Shown: positions 17,864 through 26,070 of the stretch, in pieces
How the letters are laid out: each line of letters opens with the position of its first letter
Position numbering within the stretch: the stretch's first letter is position 1
DNA from: Aphanothece sp. CMT-3BRIN-NPC111
Lineage (GTDB): Bacteria; Cyanobacteriota; Cyanobacteriia; Cyanobacteriales; JAHHGU01
Assembly: GCA_019359765.1 (NCBI GenBank)
Contig: JAHHGU010000009.1
Coordinates: 62,001 to 126,000, forward strand
Reading direction: 5' to 3'
DNA length: 64,000 nucleotides
The notes under the pieces: model-generated
Seen by the model: only the letters and a program-made list of their open reading frames with translations
Databases searched by the model: none
Told to the model about the DNA's origin: nothing
Program-made: the position numbers and the translations under genes

Positions 17864-19570
17864 ATGTTTAAAAATGTCACCGAGGCTTTTCAAAAAGGGC
17901 TAAGGGCAATATTGCAAGAAGGAGAGGTCGTTTTAGTGCGATCGCATGAAGCGAGGGAAGTGCGATCGCATCTAATTAAGATTGCATCACCCTTAGAGCG
18001 GGTGTACGTTATTCCTCATGTATATAATAACATCTTCGCTCAAATTGCGGAAACGCTCTGGATGATTTCCGGACGCAATGACACAGCTTTATTGTCACAT
18101 TACCTGCCGCCTACTGAAGATTTTGCCGATGATAGCAACATAAGGAGAAGCGCTTACAGCAATTGGTTAAGAAACTGGCAAGGTATAGATCAGATTAAAG
18201 AAGTAGCTAGAATTCTGCGCCAAGACTGTAACAAGAGCAATGCTGTAATAGTAAAGTTTGACCTTGCACAAGATTATATAGAAGGTCAAGACATTTCTGG
18301 CAATAGTTGGCTTCATTTTCTGATTAGAAATGGACGCTTGCACTTAAACGTATCTATTTGCTCTAATGATATCTGGTCGGATTTTTCAGGAATTACTACA
18401 TTTGAATTGAGTGTCCTGCATGAGATGATGGCTTATTGGACAGGAACTCAAGTGGGAGAGTATAGTCACTTCGCTAGTTCTTTTTACTTATATGAACGCC
18501 ATTATCAGCAGGCTAAAAAGATAATTGCTAGCTCCCAAGATAAAAGCTTGTATGACTTCGGATTTACGAACCCTCCCTTTAGCACCCCGTTAGAAGAGTT
18601 TGATGGGGCAATGGGATGTTGGTTTGCCATAGAAGATAAAATGCGGCATGGTGAGATAAATCTTTCCCAGGAAATCAATAGCCTTAACGATAGCTTTCTC
18701 AGAAATAGCTTAGAAATGCTCTATATTTATAATCGACATCTGCATGGTGCTGAGCAAAATGAGATTGCCCAGCTTATAGAATATTTACCGACTAATGATT
18801 TTAAGATTGGGGCGATAGAGTATTTTTCGCGTGAATTAAATAATCAAAACTTTGTGAAGCTTCAGGATAAAGAGCGAGAATATTTTCAGTATTTATGGGG
18901 AGGGAGGACAGCAGATAATGATTATGTTGGTATAGAAGATAGCTTAGCCTCTAAACATCCTACCCTCAACGTTGCTAAATTTGTATCTATTTTTGACCAA
19001 TTAAGCATACTTCACACGAAGAAAAGCCTTGTTTATAAGGATAGTTGGAAAAAACATGGGGAATTGTTGGGAGTTTTCGGGAGTATTGCCCGAAAGTACG
19101 ATCGCATAGAAGTGCTGATGACAGAAGAAGTTAAACCAACCTCTGATGAGTCTCTCTTCGATACTGTTGCCGATATGGCTGTTTATGCAACTAAATATCT
19201 TACTTATTTAGCAGAACATTACCAATTAATTTTTCAGGATTTCATTTTACAATATCCGCCTATAGAGGCAATTGAAAATTACTGCTATAATGAAGGATTC
19301 GATTCCGTAACTAAAATTTTGAGCAGGCGATATGAAAGTTCTGCAAAATGGGAGCAAATATCTAGCTACGGTGATTGTTTTTTAGCTATTAAAGAGAACT
19401 ACAAAGGGCTTGAGAATTTACTACTGAAGGGAGATTGGCGTAGAAGCGATCCTCAGAAATGTTCGCTGACGGCTGATTTAGCCATTAGTTCAATCCACTA
19501 TCTTGTGTTGGCATCAACAAAGGAACCAGAAAATTTCCATAAACTCCTCAGGTATATAGAAATCCTCTAG
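17864..19570 (+). CDS. Thymidylate-synthase-like domain fused to Nmad1/DUF1599-like domain
   Basis: The 568-residue protein has two parts. Residues 1-225 follow the thymidylate synthase fold: ASPLERVYVIPHVYNNIF, then ETLWMISGRNDT (like ELLWFLRGDTN), NWLRNWQGIDQI, and SSFYLYERHYQ (like the THLYSNH region). But by hand alignment the catalytic Cys falls on SGNSWLHF and is missing, the phosphate-binding Arg in QRS is Cys in ICSND, and the Asn before the helix is also lost; Glu63 is kept. Residues about 375-455 (KKSLVYKDSWKKHG, ARKYDRIEVL, ESLFDTVADMAVYATKY) match the Nmad1/DUF1599 pattern, a helical domain linked to modified-nucleotide loci. The function is unknown: perhaps a regulator or a divergent hydroxymethylase. 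Confidence 0.7.
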   Translation: MFKNVTEAFQKGLRAILQEGEVVLVRSHEAREVRSHLIKIASPLERVYVIPHVYNNIFAQIAETLWMISGRNDTALLSHYLPPTEDFADDSNIRRSAYSNWLRNWQGIDQIKEVARILRQDCNKSNAVIVKFDLAQDYIEGQDISGNSWLHFLIRNGRLHLNVSICSNDIWSDFSGITTFELSVLHEMMAYWTGTQVGEYSHFASSFYLYERHYQQAKKIIASSQDKSLYDFGFTNPPFSTPLEEFDGAMGCWFAIEDKMRHGEINLSQEINSLNDSFLRNSLEMLYIYNRHLHGAEQNEIAQLIEYLPTNDFKIGAIEYFSRELNNQNFVKLQDKEREYFQYLWGGRTADNDYVGIEDSLASKHPTLNVAKFVSIFDQLSILHTKKSLVYKDSWKKHGELLGVFGSIARKYDRIEVLMTEEVKPTSDESLFDTVADMAVYATKYLTYLAEHYQLIFQDFILQYPPIEAIENYCYNEGFDSVTKILSRRYESSAKWEQISSYGDCFLAIKENYKGLENLLLKGDWRRSDPQKCSLTADLAISSIHYLVLASTKEPENFHKLLRYIEIL

Positions 19571-19611
19571 GTTCTTCTTGCCATAAAAGCTTTATTAATA
19601 TATAGAGTATG

Positions 19612-19767
19612 GTTAAAGGTGAGCGCGATCGCGGATATCTCCCACCCCCTCAGAATTTACCTACCAAACCACTGCCGAGTAGCTCGATTCAACGCCTCAG
19701 CAGCAATCATCGCCTGAAAGACTTACTGGAAGCCTGTTTTAACCTGCGGCACTCGCGGTCTTCATAA
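19612..19767 (+). pseudogene. Degenerate 3' fragment of the flavoprotein gene
   Basis: This 156-base stretch aligns by eye along its whole length with bases 13556-13721, the 3' end of the flavoprotein gene, from GTTAAAGGT to the final TAA. Shared stretches include CGCCTCAGCAGCAAT, GACTTACTGGAAG and TTTAACCTGCGGC. Small indels and substitutions break the frame (for example GAGTAG at 19678). It is a decayed duplicate, and with the intact copy it forms direct repeats around the 6-kb segment that holds the two kinases and the TS-like gene. Confidence 0.9.
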
Positions 19768-19836
19768 ATTTTCAATAGAAGTGTTCACAGAGTCTGTTAT
19801 GGTACGGTTGGACTTTTTTTTGACTTCTAGCCAACC

Positions 19837-21330
19837 ATGACAGCAACGGGTCAGGTAACTCAATTCCAGTACAAGCCACTGCATAAGCCAAACCAGCTGA
19901 TTTATGGAACTGGGCAAACGGCGGTAGTGACAGGGTGGACTGTTAAGCAAGCGATCGCTAAACAGCTACAACCCTATGAATATGCTGTTATTGGTCAACT
20001 TTACTCTCCAACTAGAGGTATTAGCTTCTTACTCAGAAATCTACTAGCTAATCCTCATGTTCGCTTCTTAGTCGTCCTGAATGCGACTAGGGAAGACCGC
20101 AACGCTGGTGGAAGTCAATGTTTACTAGATTTTTTCCGCAACGGCTTTACAGAAGGTAAGAGCGATACAGGGCGTCCTTGCTGGGTAATTTGTTCTCAAG
20201 TCGCTGGATACATTGATATTGAGATTGACGCTAGTGCTTTAGAACAGCTGCGGCAATCTGTGGAATGGCAAGAAGCAAAATCAATAGAAAATGCAATTCA
20301 TCAAGTTAAGGATTATGCACAAAAAACTGCAAGCGATCCTTGGGGTTCCCCATTAGAATTTCCTACTACTGAAACTGTCCCAACTGTCTTACCAGGTTCA
20401 CGCTATGGTCATCGCATTGAAGGAAAAACAATAGCCGAAACTTGGGTAAAAATTATTCATAGAATTAAGACAACCGGAACAATTCGACCGACTGGCTATG
20501 ATGGGCAATGGCAAGAGTTAATTGATTTAATGGCTGTTGTCACGGATGAGCCAGCTAATTTTTATTTTCCAGAACCTAATTATTTACCGTGCGATCGCGC
20601 TTTCATTGAAGAGTATATATCCCAAATCTTAGACGATGCTCCTTACCAGGAAGGCGTTAAGTATACATACGGCCAACGAATGCGTTCTTGGTTCGGACGG
20701 GATCAGATTGAGCAAGTTATCCAAAAGTTAATAGGAGAAATTGACGCAGCTAGTGCTGTCATGTCACTGTGGGATGTTAAAGACCACGAGAAAGGCGGTA
20801 GCCCTTGTTTAAATCACATTTGGCTGAGGGTTGTTGATAACGAATTATCTTTGACAGCAACTCTTCGCAGTAATGATATGTACATGGCTTGGCCTTCTAA
20901 TGCCATGGGATTAAGAGCCTTACAACAACACATTCGGGAAGAAATTGCCAAGCGTTCTCAGTACAATTTAAGAATGGGGCCACTGATTACAATTAGTCAG
21001 TCAGCTCATATATATGATGATACTTGGGAGAATGCAGATAAACTAATTCAGCAGCAATATGCCACAATTTGTAAGCAGCGGGACTACTACGATCCGTCAG
21101 GCAACTTTTTAATTGAGGTCGTAGATGGCAAGCTAGTTGTTACGCAAACTACGCCTGGTAGCGGTGAAACGGTTGCTTGCTACTCCGGAAAAGACCCATT
21201 AAGGCTAGTTAGAGAAATTTGCGCTGCTTCTCCCTCTATACAGCCAGAACATATTGGTTATTTGGGAATTGAATTACAAAAAGCAGCTGAATGTCTAAAA
21301 AATTATAGCAATTACATTCAGGATAAGTGA
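19837..21330 (+). CDS. Thymidylate synthase family protein with MtrA/DUF4346-like flanks
   Basis: The 497-residue protein keeps the catalytic set of the TS/deoxypyrimidine hydroxymethylase family: Cys324 in GGSPCLNHIWLRV, Arg344-Ser345 and Asp347 in TLRSNDMY, Asn355 in WPSNAMGL, and His391/Tyr393 in SAHIYDD. It should add a one-carbon unit to dUMP or dCMP using a folate. Residues 1-150 (YAVIGQLYSPTRGISFLLRN, ANPHVRFLVVLNAT) and 415-495 (DPSGNFLIEVVDGK, EHIGYLGIELQKA) resemble MtrA/DUF4346, as in archaeal-type synthases. It begins an apparent three-gene unit; the next gene starts 23 bases after its stop. Confidence 0.8.
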   Translation: MTATGQVTQFQYKPLHKPNQLIYGTGQTAVVTGWTVKQAIAKQLQPYEYAVIGQLYSPTRGISFLLRNLLANPHVRFLVVLNATREDRNAGGSQCLLDFFRNGFTEGKSDTGRPCWVICSQVAGYIDIEIDASALEQLRQSVEWQEAKSIENAIHQVKDYAQKTASDPWGSPLEFPTTETVPTVLPGSRYGHRIEGKTIAETWVKIIHRIKTTGTIRPTGYDGQWQELIDLMAVVTDEPANFYFPEPNYLPCDRAFIEEYISQILDDAPYQEGVKYTYGQRMRSWFGRDQIEQVIQKLIGEIDAASAVMSLWDVKDHEKGGSPCLNHIWLRVVDNELSLTATLRSNDMYMAWPSNAMGLRALQQHIREEIAKRSQYNLRMGPLITISQSAHIYDDTWENADKLIQQQYATICKQRDYYDPSGNFLIEVVDGKLVVTQTTPGSGETVACYSGKDPLRLVREICAASPSIQPEHIGYLGIELQKAAECLKNYSNYIQDK

Positions 21331-21353
21331 ATCTAACGCAGAGGTAGCCGTTC

Positions 21354-22205
21354 ATGTCAGTGCTTAGCGAGTCGGATATTATCAAAAAACTAGGTAAATA
21401 TATATTTATTTATCCTTTTATAGGGAAAGATAGTAGTATCAGAGGGTGTTGTTTATGTTTAACAGCTAGTAAATATGCTTATACATTTTTAATTAATAAA
21501 AATGCTCAAGGTTTAACTCCTCAACGTTTAACTATTCAAAACGATAATAACAAAGATTTTTTTATTATTCCTGCGAGAAATACAGCTGTAGTATGGACTA
21601 ATGAATCTGTATTGCTTAAAAATTATTTTTGTGGTTCAGTCCATTCAAAAGTTAAGCTAGCATCAAAAGGAATAGGACATATCGGAACCAGAGTAAATCC
21701 TAACTATGGAGGCGTTTTAGCTATAGCCCTCCATAATTTATCCGATAATGATATACGCATTGAAGTTAATGAAACTATTGCCTATTTAAGAATTCATAAA
21801 TTGAACTCTAAGTCTTCATTTTCTCAGCAAATAGATGATCCTGGTAAGCTACGTGATGCGATTCCTGAAGGTTTCTCAATTCCCCCTGAACTTAACAAGT
21901 GGATTAATGAGGAAAATTGGAGAAAAGGGGATCAAGAAGCTCTTTTGAAAGTGGGAAAAGAAAATTATGAGAATGCTCGGAAAGAACTGTGGGAGAAATC
22001 GCGCCCATACCAGGTTATTTTTAAATATTTTCAGGGTTGGGATATAAAGTGGATTGTAGGTACTTTGCTAACTGTGTTAGGGGTTATCGGAACATGGTGG
22101 TTTATAATCAAACCTTCCTCTCCACCCTCTTTAGTTCCTACTCAAACCGTAGCACCAAAAACCCAAGTAGTACCAACTTCAGAATCCGCTCCTGCTACAA
22201 AATAG
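21354..22205 (+). CDS. Membrane-anchored dCTP deaminase/dUTPase-fold protein, probably non-catalytic
   Basis: The 283-residue protein has a beta-rich N-terminal domain of the dCTP deaminase/dUTPase trimer fold: SVHSKVKLASKGIGHIGTRV (like RSSLARLGL), VNPNYGGVLAIALHNLS (like IDPGYEGHITLELFN), and ETIAYLRIHKL (like the IGQL strand). The acids used in catalysis appear replaced: VNPNY where dUTPase has an IDxDY motif, and AIALHN where dCTP deaminase has LEFYN. A membrane helix spans about 232-252 (KWIVGTLLTVLGVIGTWWFI), followed by a short Pro/Ser/Thr-rich tail. It may bind deoxynucleotides at the membrane rather than convert them. The gene is noticeably AT-rich and 23-25 bases from both neighbours. 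Confidence 0.65.
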   Translation: MSVLSESDIIKKLGKYIFIYPFIGKDSSIRGCCLCLTASKYAYTFLINKNAQGLTPQRLTIQNDNNKDFFIIPARNTAVVWTNESVLLKNYFCGSVHSKVKLASKGIGHIGTRVNPNYGGVLAIALHNLSDNDIRIEVNETIAYLRIHKLNSKSSFSQQIDDPGKLRDAIPEGFSIPPELNKWINEENWRKGDQEALLKVGKENYENARKELWEKSRPYQVIFKYFQGWDIKWIVGTLLTVLGVIGTWWFIIKPSSPPSLVPTQTVAPKTQVVPTSESAPATK

Positions 22206-22230
22206 AACCGTATATCATAGCGTTAACATA

Positions 22231-23223
22231 ATGAGCAAAATATACATATCTGGTGCATTGACTGGTATTGAGAAGTCAGTAGAAGTAAAAGCTTTTTATG
22301 AAGCTATTGGTTTACTTTGTCATGACATAGGGTTTCAACCGTATGTTCCTCATCTAAATACTGACCCCATCCAAAATTCTGATATCACTCCTCGGCAGGT
22401 TTTCAAGATAGATAATTACCAAGTCAGCAAATCAGACTTGATCGTCGCTTATGTCGGCTACCCATCTTTAGGCGTAGGCATGGAGTTAGCTTATGCAGAG
22501 AGAAACAATATCCCTGTTGTTCTCTTGTACGAAAAAGGTAAGCAGGTATCGAGATTCCCACGCGGTATCCCTACTTTGGTTGCTGAAATTCAGTTTACTG
22601 ATTATGAAGATGCTTTGAACCAACTAAAAGATATTTTAGTTCAACAGAAACTACCTGTTAATAAACATTCTCCAAGACCCACATGGGATGAATACTTTAT
22701 GATGTTGGCTAAACTTGCCGCTACGCGCTCAACTTGTTTAGCCTTTCCGGTGGGTGCAGTAATTGTTAAAAATAAGCAAATTCTGGCAACAGGTTACAAC
22801 GGCTCTCCATCGGGTTCGGCTCATTGTACTGCTCAAGGATACTGTTATCCGGGGTTAAGTAGCTGTGATGCTAGCAAAACTATGCCCTCCCGTGCTGTTC
22901 ACGCAGAGGCAAATGCGATCGCCCAAGCCGCAAAGCATGGTATTGCCACTGGCGGCGCAAGTATTTATGTCACCTTAGAACCTTGCCTTTCTTGCTTAAA
23001 GTTAATCATCTCAGGGGGAATTCGTGAGGTTTTCTATGAAACTCCCTTCAACACAGGAGAAAGCATCCTTGTTAGAGATTCCTTTATCAAAGATGGCTTA
23101 GTTACCCTTAACCAAATTCATCTGTCTGAAGCTACAGCAAAAAGAGCCTCACTTTTCCTGCTCAATCCTACATCTGTCGCCAAAACTGAACCAGCAGAGG
23201 CTCTACTTCCCGCTGAATCTTAA
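22231..23223 (+). CDS. Nucleoside 2-deoxyribosyltransferase-like / dCMP deaminase fusion
   Basis: The 330-residue protein joins two domains. Residues 1-140 resemble nucleoside 2-deoxyribosyltransferases: KIYISGALTG, the Asp at SKSDLIVAYV and the catalytic-type Glu86 in GVGMELAYAE. Residues 150-300 are a zinc dCMP/cytidine deaminase domain with His224-Ala-Glu226 and PCLSC (Cys252, Cys255), the zinc set, plus the CTAQGYCYPGLSSC insertion seen in dCMP deaminases such as ComEB. It should convert dCMP to dUMP, the substrate of the synthase two genes upstream. It is last in the unit and its stop overlaps the convergent CobO-like gene by four bases. Confidence 0.85.
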   Translation: MSKIYISGALTGIEKSVEVKAFYEAIGLLCHDIGFQPYVPHLNTDPIQNSDITPRQVFKIDNYQVSKSDLIVAYVGYPSLGVGMELAYAERNNIPVVLLYEKGKQVSRFPRGIPTLVAEIQFTDYEDALNQLKDILVQQKLPVNKHSPRPTWDEYFMMLAKLAATRSTCLAFPVGAVIVKNKQILATGYNGSPSGSAHCTAQGYCYPGLSSCDASKTMPSRAVHAEANAIAQAAKHGIATGGASIYVTLEPCLSCLKLIISGGIREVFYETPFNTGESILVRDSFIKDGLVTLNQIHLSEATAKRASLFLLNPTSVAKTEPAEALLPAES

Positions 23224-23756
23224 GGGCGGTGACTGCGGCGGATTTCGGTAATTTGATCGGCTACATCCAAAAGTGCTTGGGGCATTTCTGGCCCAGTCAA
23301 AATAATATCCACATGAGGAGGGCGTTTTTCTAGAAACGCCAGCACTTCTTTTTCTGGGATGAGGCCAAAGTTTATCGCCAAGCTGAGTTCATCTAGAACT
23401 ATAAGGGAATATCGACCCTCGGAAACTACTTTTTGAGTATGCTGCCACAGATGTCGCAAAGAGTCAGCCTCCGCCTCATCTAGATGTGGGGTATCAATAC
23501 AGCGAGGCAAGTCGCAGCGAACCCAATCTAGGTTTTGCCCTAACTGTACTGGATGCTCGTAACCCTGCTTTATTCCTCCTTTAAGGAATTGAACCACTAA
23601 GACTGGGGTGCCCTGCCCCGCAATTCTGAGCGCTTGCGCCATGACGGTAGTAAAAAAGCTGCGGCGAGAGCAGGTGAAAACTTGTACTAGCCCTTCAACC
23701 GTGTAGGGTGGATGACAAGGAGAATCGAGAATAGCGGTTTCTAGCTGTGCAACCAT
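23220..23756 (-). CDS. Corrinoid adenosyltransferase-like P-loop protein with degenerate P-loop
   Basis: The 178-residue protein follows the CobO/BtuR/CobA fold of ATP:corrinoid adenosyltransferase: VLVVQFLKGGIKQGYEHP, LIVLDELSLAINFGLIPE and VDIILTGPEMPQALLDVADQITEI. The Walker A, normally GDGKGKTTAA, reads TCSRRSFFTTVM, so it cannot bind the phosphates in the usual way. It may be a cyanobacterial paralogue with another role or a structural partner. The cobD-like gene is about 11 kb away and may be related by pathway. It is convergent with the fusion gene. Confidence 0.75.
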   Translation of the reverse strand: MVAQLETAILDSPCHPPYTVEGLVQVFTCSRRSFFTTVMAQALRIAGQGTPVLVVQFLKGGIKQGYEHPVQLGQNLDWVRCDLPRCIDTPHLDEAEADSLRHLWQHTQKVVSEGRYSLIVLDELSLAINFGLIPEKEVLAFLEKRPPHVDIILTGPEMPQALLDVADQITEIRRSHRP

Positions 23757-23957
23757 GAGGCAACATCCAGTGAGCGACTAAGAAAGCAAGGTGGAGCGGC
23801 GGTTGCCACTGTTTGAGCCAACAGGCAATATGTAGCGTGTTGAACTGATATTTATCCTAATCAAACACTACATATGTATGCACGTCAAGAGTAAGGATAG
23901 GCAAATCTAGGGAGTGCCATACGTGCTACGCACACGCTACGCGATCGCCTCAGCGAA

Positions 23958-24359
23958 TTAGCGGATGCCGCTATCGTAAGTAATATTAACGGGTGTGAAC
24001 TGAGAGTCGCTGACAATAATAGTCTGCTCAGCAGCGTAGGGAAGCACTCCAGGTGATTCTGGACGAAGAGTGTATCTTCCGGGCTGAAGTTGTACCTGGA
24101 AGTGCCCCTCGGCGTCGGTTTGCAAGCTGGTCACGATTTGACCTTTCTCATCCAGAACTGCGATCGCAGCCTGATAAGGACGATCTGCACAATTGATCCC
24201 TGCCTGTACAACCGGGCATACGGGACCTATGAATACCTGACCCTCAATACCACTTTGTTTAGGTGTAGAGGGAGGCTCACAGGCCGCTGCTATAACGTTA
24301 AAGCTTCCCGAACCAGCCAGCGTGAACAGCGTGAAAACAGTCAAAATGGGATGACGCAT
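23958..24359 (-). CDS. Secreted carboxypeptidase-regulatory-like (transthyretin-like) protein
   Basis: The 133-residue product has a signal peptide (ILTVFTLFTLAGSGSFNVIA) with a cysteine at AAAC that could be a weak lipobox. The mature part is a single beta-sandwich of the carboxypeptidase regulatory-like type: GIEGQVFIGPVCPVVQ, AAIAVLDEKGQIV and the TDAEGHFQVQLQPGRYTL motif. Such domains occur alone as extracytoplasmic proteins of unknown role. It is a single gene between HIP1-rich spacers. Confidence 0.75.
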   Translation of the reverse strand: MRHPILTVFTLFTLAGSGSFNVIAAACEPPSTPKQSGIEGQVFIGPVCPVVQAGINCADRPYQAAIAVLDEKGQIVTSLQTDAEGHFQVQLQPGRYTLRPESPGVLPYAAEQTIIVSDSQFTPVNITYDSGIR

Positions 24360-24675
24360 CGGAGGAAACCTCTTAAATCATTATTCAGACGGCTCAACTA
24401 TCTGAAGGTTTCACCACTTGTACCAACTACTGCTGTTAAAGATTATCAATCTAGACAAAGCGACCTTGGGGTTGTTAGGCGATCGCATTCTGGTTCAATT
24501 AAGGTGTAGTCCTGAGGCCATCCCCCGTTGAAATGTTGTATGATTCTTTACTATTTCTAATCCCTCGGCTCTACTGTCGCTGAGACCAGCTTGATCCAGC
24601 CGAGTAGCGCCGATAGATATAGCACCGTGCTGGCAAACTTAAATACATCCGTCACGTAATTAGGAGCAAATTTAG
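24360..24675. other. Intergenic region upstream of adk
   Basis: This 316-base spacer separates a divergent pair and should hold both promoters. I see no gene, no clear operator and no hairpin of note. The AGGAG used by adk begins near 24662. Confidence 0.4.
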
Positions 24676-25248
24676 GTGAGACTGGTGATTCTGGGAGGTT
24701 CAGGAGCCGGGAAGGGAACGCAGGCTGAACAACTATGTCATAAGTTGAGTATCCCTTGGATTTCTACGGGAGATATATTGCTACGAGCCAACGACTCCCA
24801 AACACCATTGGGCCTTCAGGTTCAGCCCTACGTGGAGAAAGGAGAGCTGGTGCCTGACGAAATCATGATTAAATTAATTCGAGAACGGCTTCTACAGCCT
24901 GATGTCACCAAGGGTTGGCTACTCGATGGCTATCCCCGCACTGCTTTTCAGGCTGAGGAGTTAGATTTCTTACTTGATGATTTGGGACAACAGCTGGATC
25001 GGGCTATTTGGTTAGAAGTCCCAGAGTCGGTAATGGTGAGTCGTGCGGTGGCGCGCGGGCAAAAATTGCCCGAAGGGCTTTGTCGGCTCGACGATCAGCC
25101 AGAAATTGTACAGCGCCGTATCGCTTTATTCCAGGAGCGCACCACCCCCATCCTGGAGTATTACGATCGCAGCCATCGGCTGTTGACCATTAACGGCAAC
25201 CAACCGCCAGAGAAAGTACAGCAGGATATTTGGCAACAACTTTTTTGA
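24676..25248 (+). CDS. adk: Adenylate kinase
   Basis: The 190-residue enzyme interconverts ATP + AMP and 2 ADP. It shows Walker A ILGGSGAGKGTQ near the N-terminus, AMP-binding WISTGDILLRA, the DGYPRTAFQAEELD motif and the Arg of the short LID, so it is the short-type enzyme without a zinc LID, as often in cyanobacteria. The start is GTG 24676 with AGGAG a few bases upstream. rph follows 93 bases later. Confidence 0.95.
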   Translation: MRLVILGGSGAGKGTQAEQLCHKLSIPWISTGDILLRANDSQTPLGLQVQPYVEKGELVPDEIMIKLIRERLLQPDVTKGWLLDGYPRTAFQAEELDFLLDDLGQQLDRAIWLEVPESVMVSRAVARGQKLPEGLCRLDDQPEIVQRRIALFQERTTPILEYYDRSHRLLTINGNQPPEKVQQDIWQQLF

Positions 25249-25341
25249 AGAGTATCGCTCCTACTTAACTCTGCGTACCTCTGCGTAAACCTCTGCGTCC
25301 TTTGCGTTAAAAATAATGCCCTGATTGAGGAAGCAACTACA

Positions 25342-26070
25342 ATGTCTTGGCAGCGTCCCGATAACCGACAAGCAGACCAACTGCGACCCATCCGTTTTGA
25401 GAGGAATTTCACGCGATTTGCCGCCGCCTCAGTTCTCACCCACTGCGGCGATACCCAGGTTCTTTGTACCGTGACAATTCAAGATGGCGTACCTAAATTT
25501 TTAGCAGGTAAGGGTAAAGGGTGGCTCACTGCTGAATATCGAATGCTACCAGGGGCGACCCCCCAGCGCCAAGAACGGGAATTACTGAAACTGTCTGGTC
25601 GTACCCAGGAAATTCAGCGATTAATTGGGCGCAGCTTACGAGTAGCGCTAGATATGGAGGCGCTGGGAGAACGCACTGTAATTGTAGATGCAGATGTGCT
25701 ACAAGCAGATGCTGGCACGCGAACGGCATCAATTACTGGGGGATTTGTAGCGCTTGCCGATGCGATGGATAAACTGGTGCAACAGGGAGCATTAGAGCGA
25801 TCGCCCATCCTCCATCAAGTAGCAGCTGTTTCTGTAGGGCTGTTGCACGGCGAGCCAATGTTGGATCTGAACTACATTGAGGATGTCGCTGCTGAGGCAG
25901 ATGTCAACGTGGTGATGAATGAAGCTCTGGGCATAATTGAAATCCAGGGAACCGCTGAGGAGGGAACATTTAACCGCACTCAGATGAATCAAATATTGGA
26001 CTTAGCAGAAAAGGGAATTAAAGAATTGTTAGAAGCACAACGTCAAGCTTTACGCGGTACTAGCAGCTAG
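25342..26070 (+). CDS. rph: Ribonuclease PH
   Basis: The 242-residue phosphorolytic exoribonuclease trims tRNA 3' ends. It begins [17 protein letters not shown] and contains [38 protein letters not shown] and [18 protein letters not shown], all diagnostic. Length and ends are normal. It is co-oriented with adk, and they may share a transcript. Confidence 0.96.
   Translation: MSWQRPDNRQADQLRPIRFERNFTRFAAASVLTHCGDTQVLCTVTIQDGVPKFLAGKGKGWLTAEYRMLPGATPQRQERELLKLSGRTQEIQRLIGRSLRVALDMEALGERTVIVDADVLQADAGTRTASITGGFVALADAMDKLVQQGALERSPILHQVAAVSVGLLHGEPMLDLNYIEDVAAEADVNVVMNEALGIIEIQGTAEEGTFNRTQMNQILDLAEKGIKELLEAQRQALRGTSS

Noticed and set aside
17864..23223. Firm assignment of the nucleotide cluster as an antiphage system
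   Set aside because: dCTP deaminase proteins do act in phage defence, but here the deaminase-fold protein lacks its catalytic acids and the other genes also fit ordinary thymidylate synthesis; it is kept as one of several hypotheses only.
23805..23811. GCCACTG resembling part of a cobalamin riboswitch
   Set aside because: It lies on the plus strand, whereas the CobO-like gene is on the minus strand, and no B12 box core is nearby.
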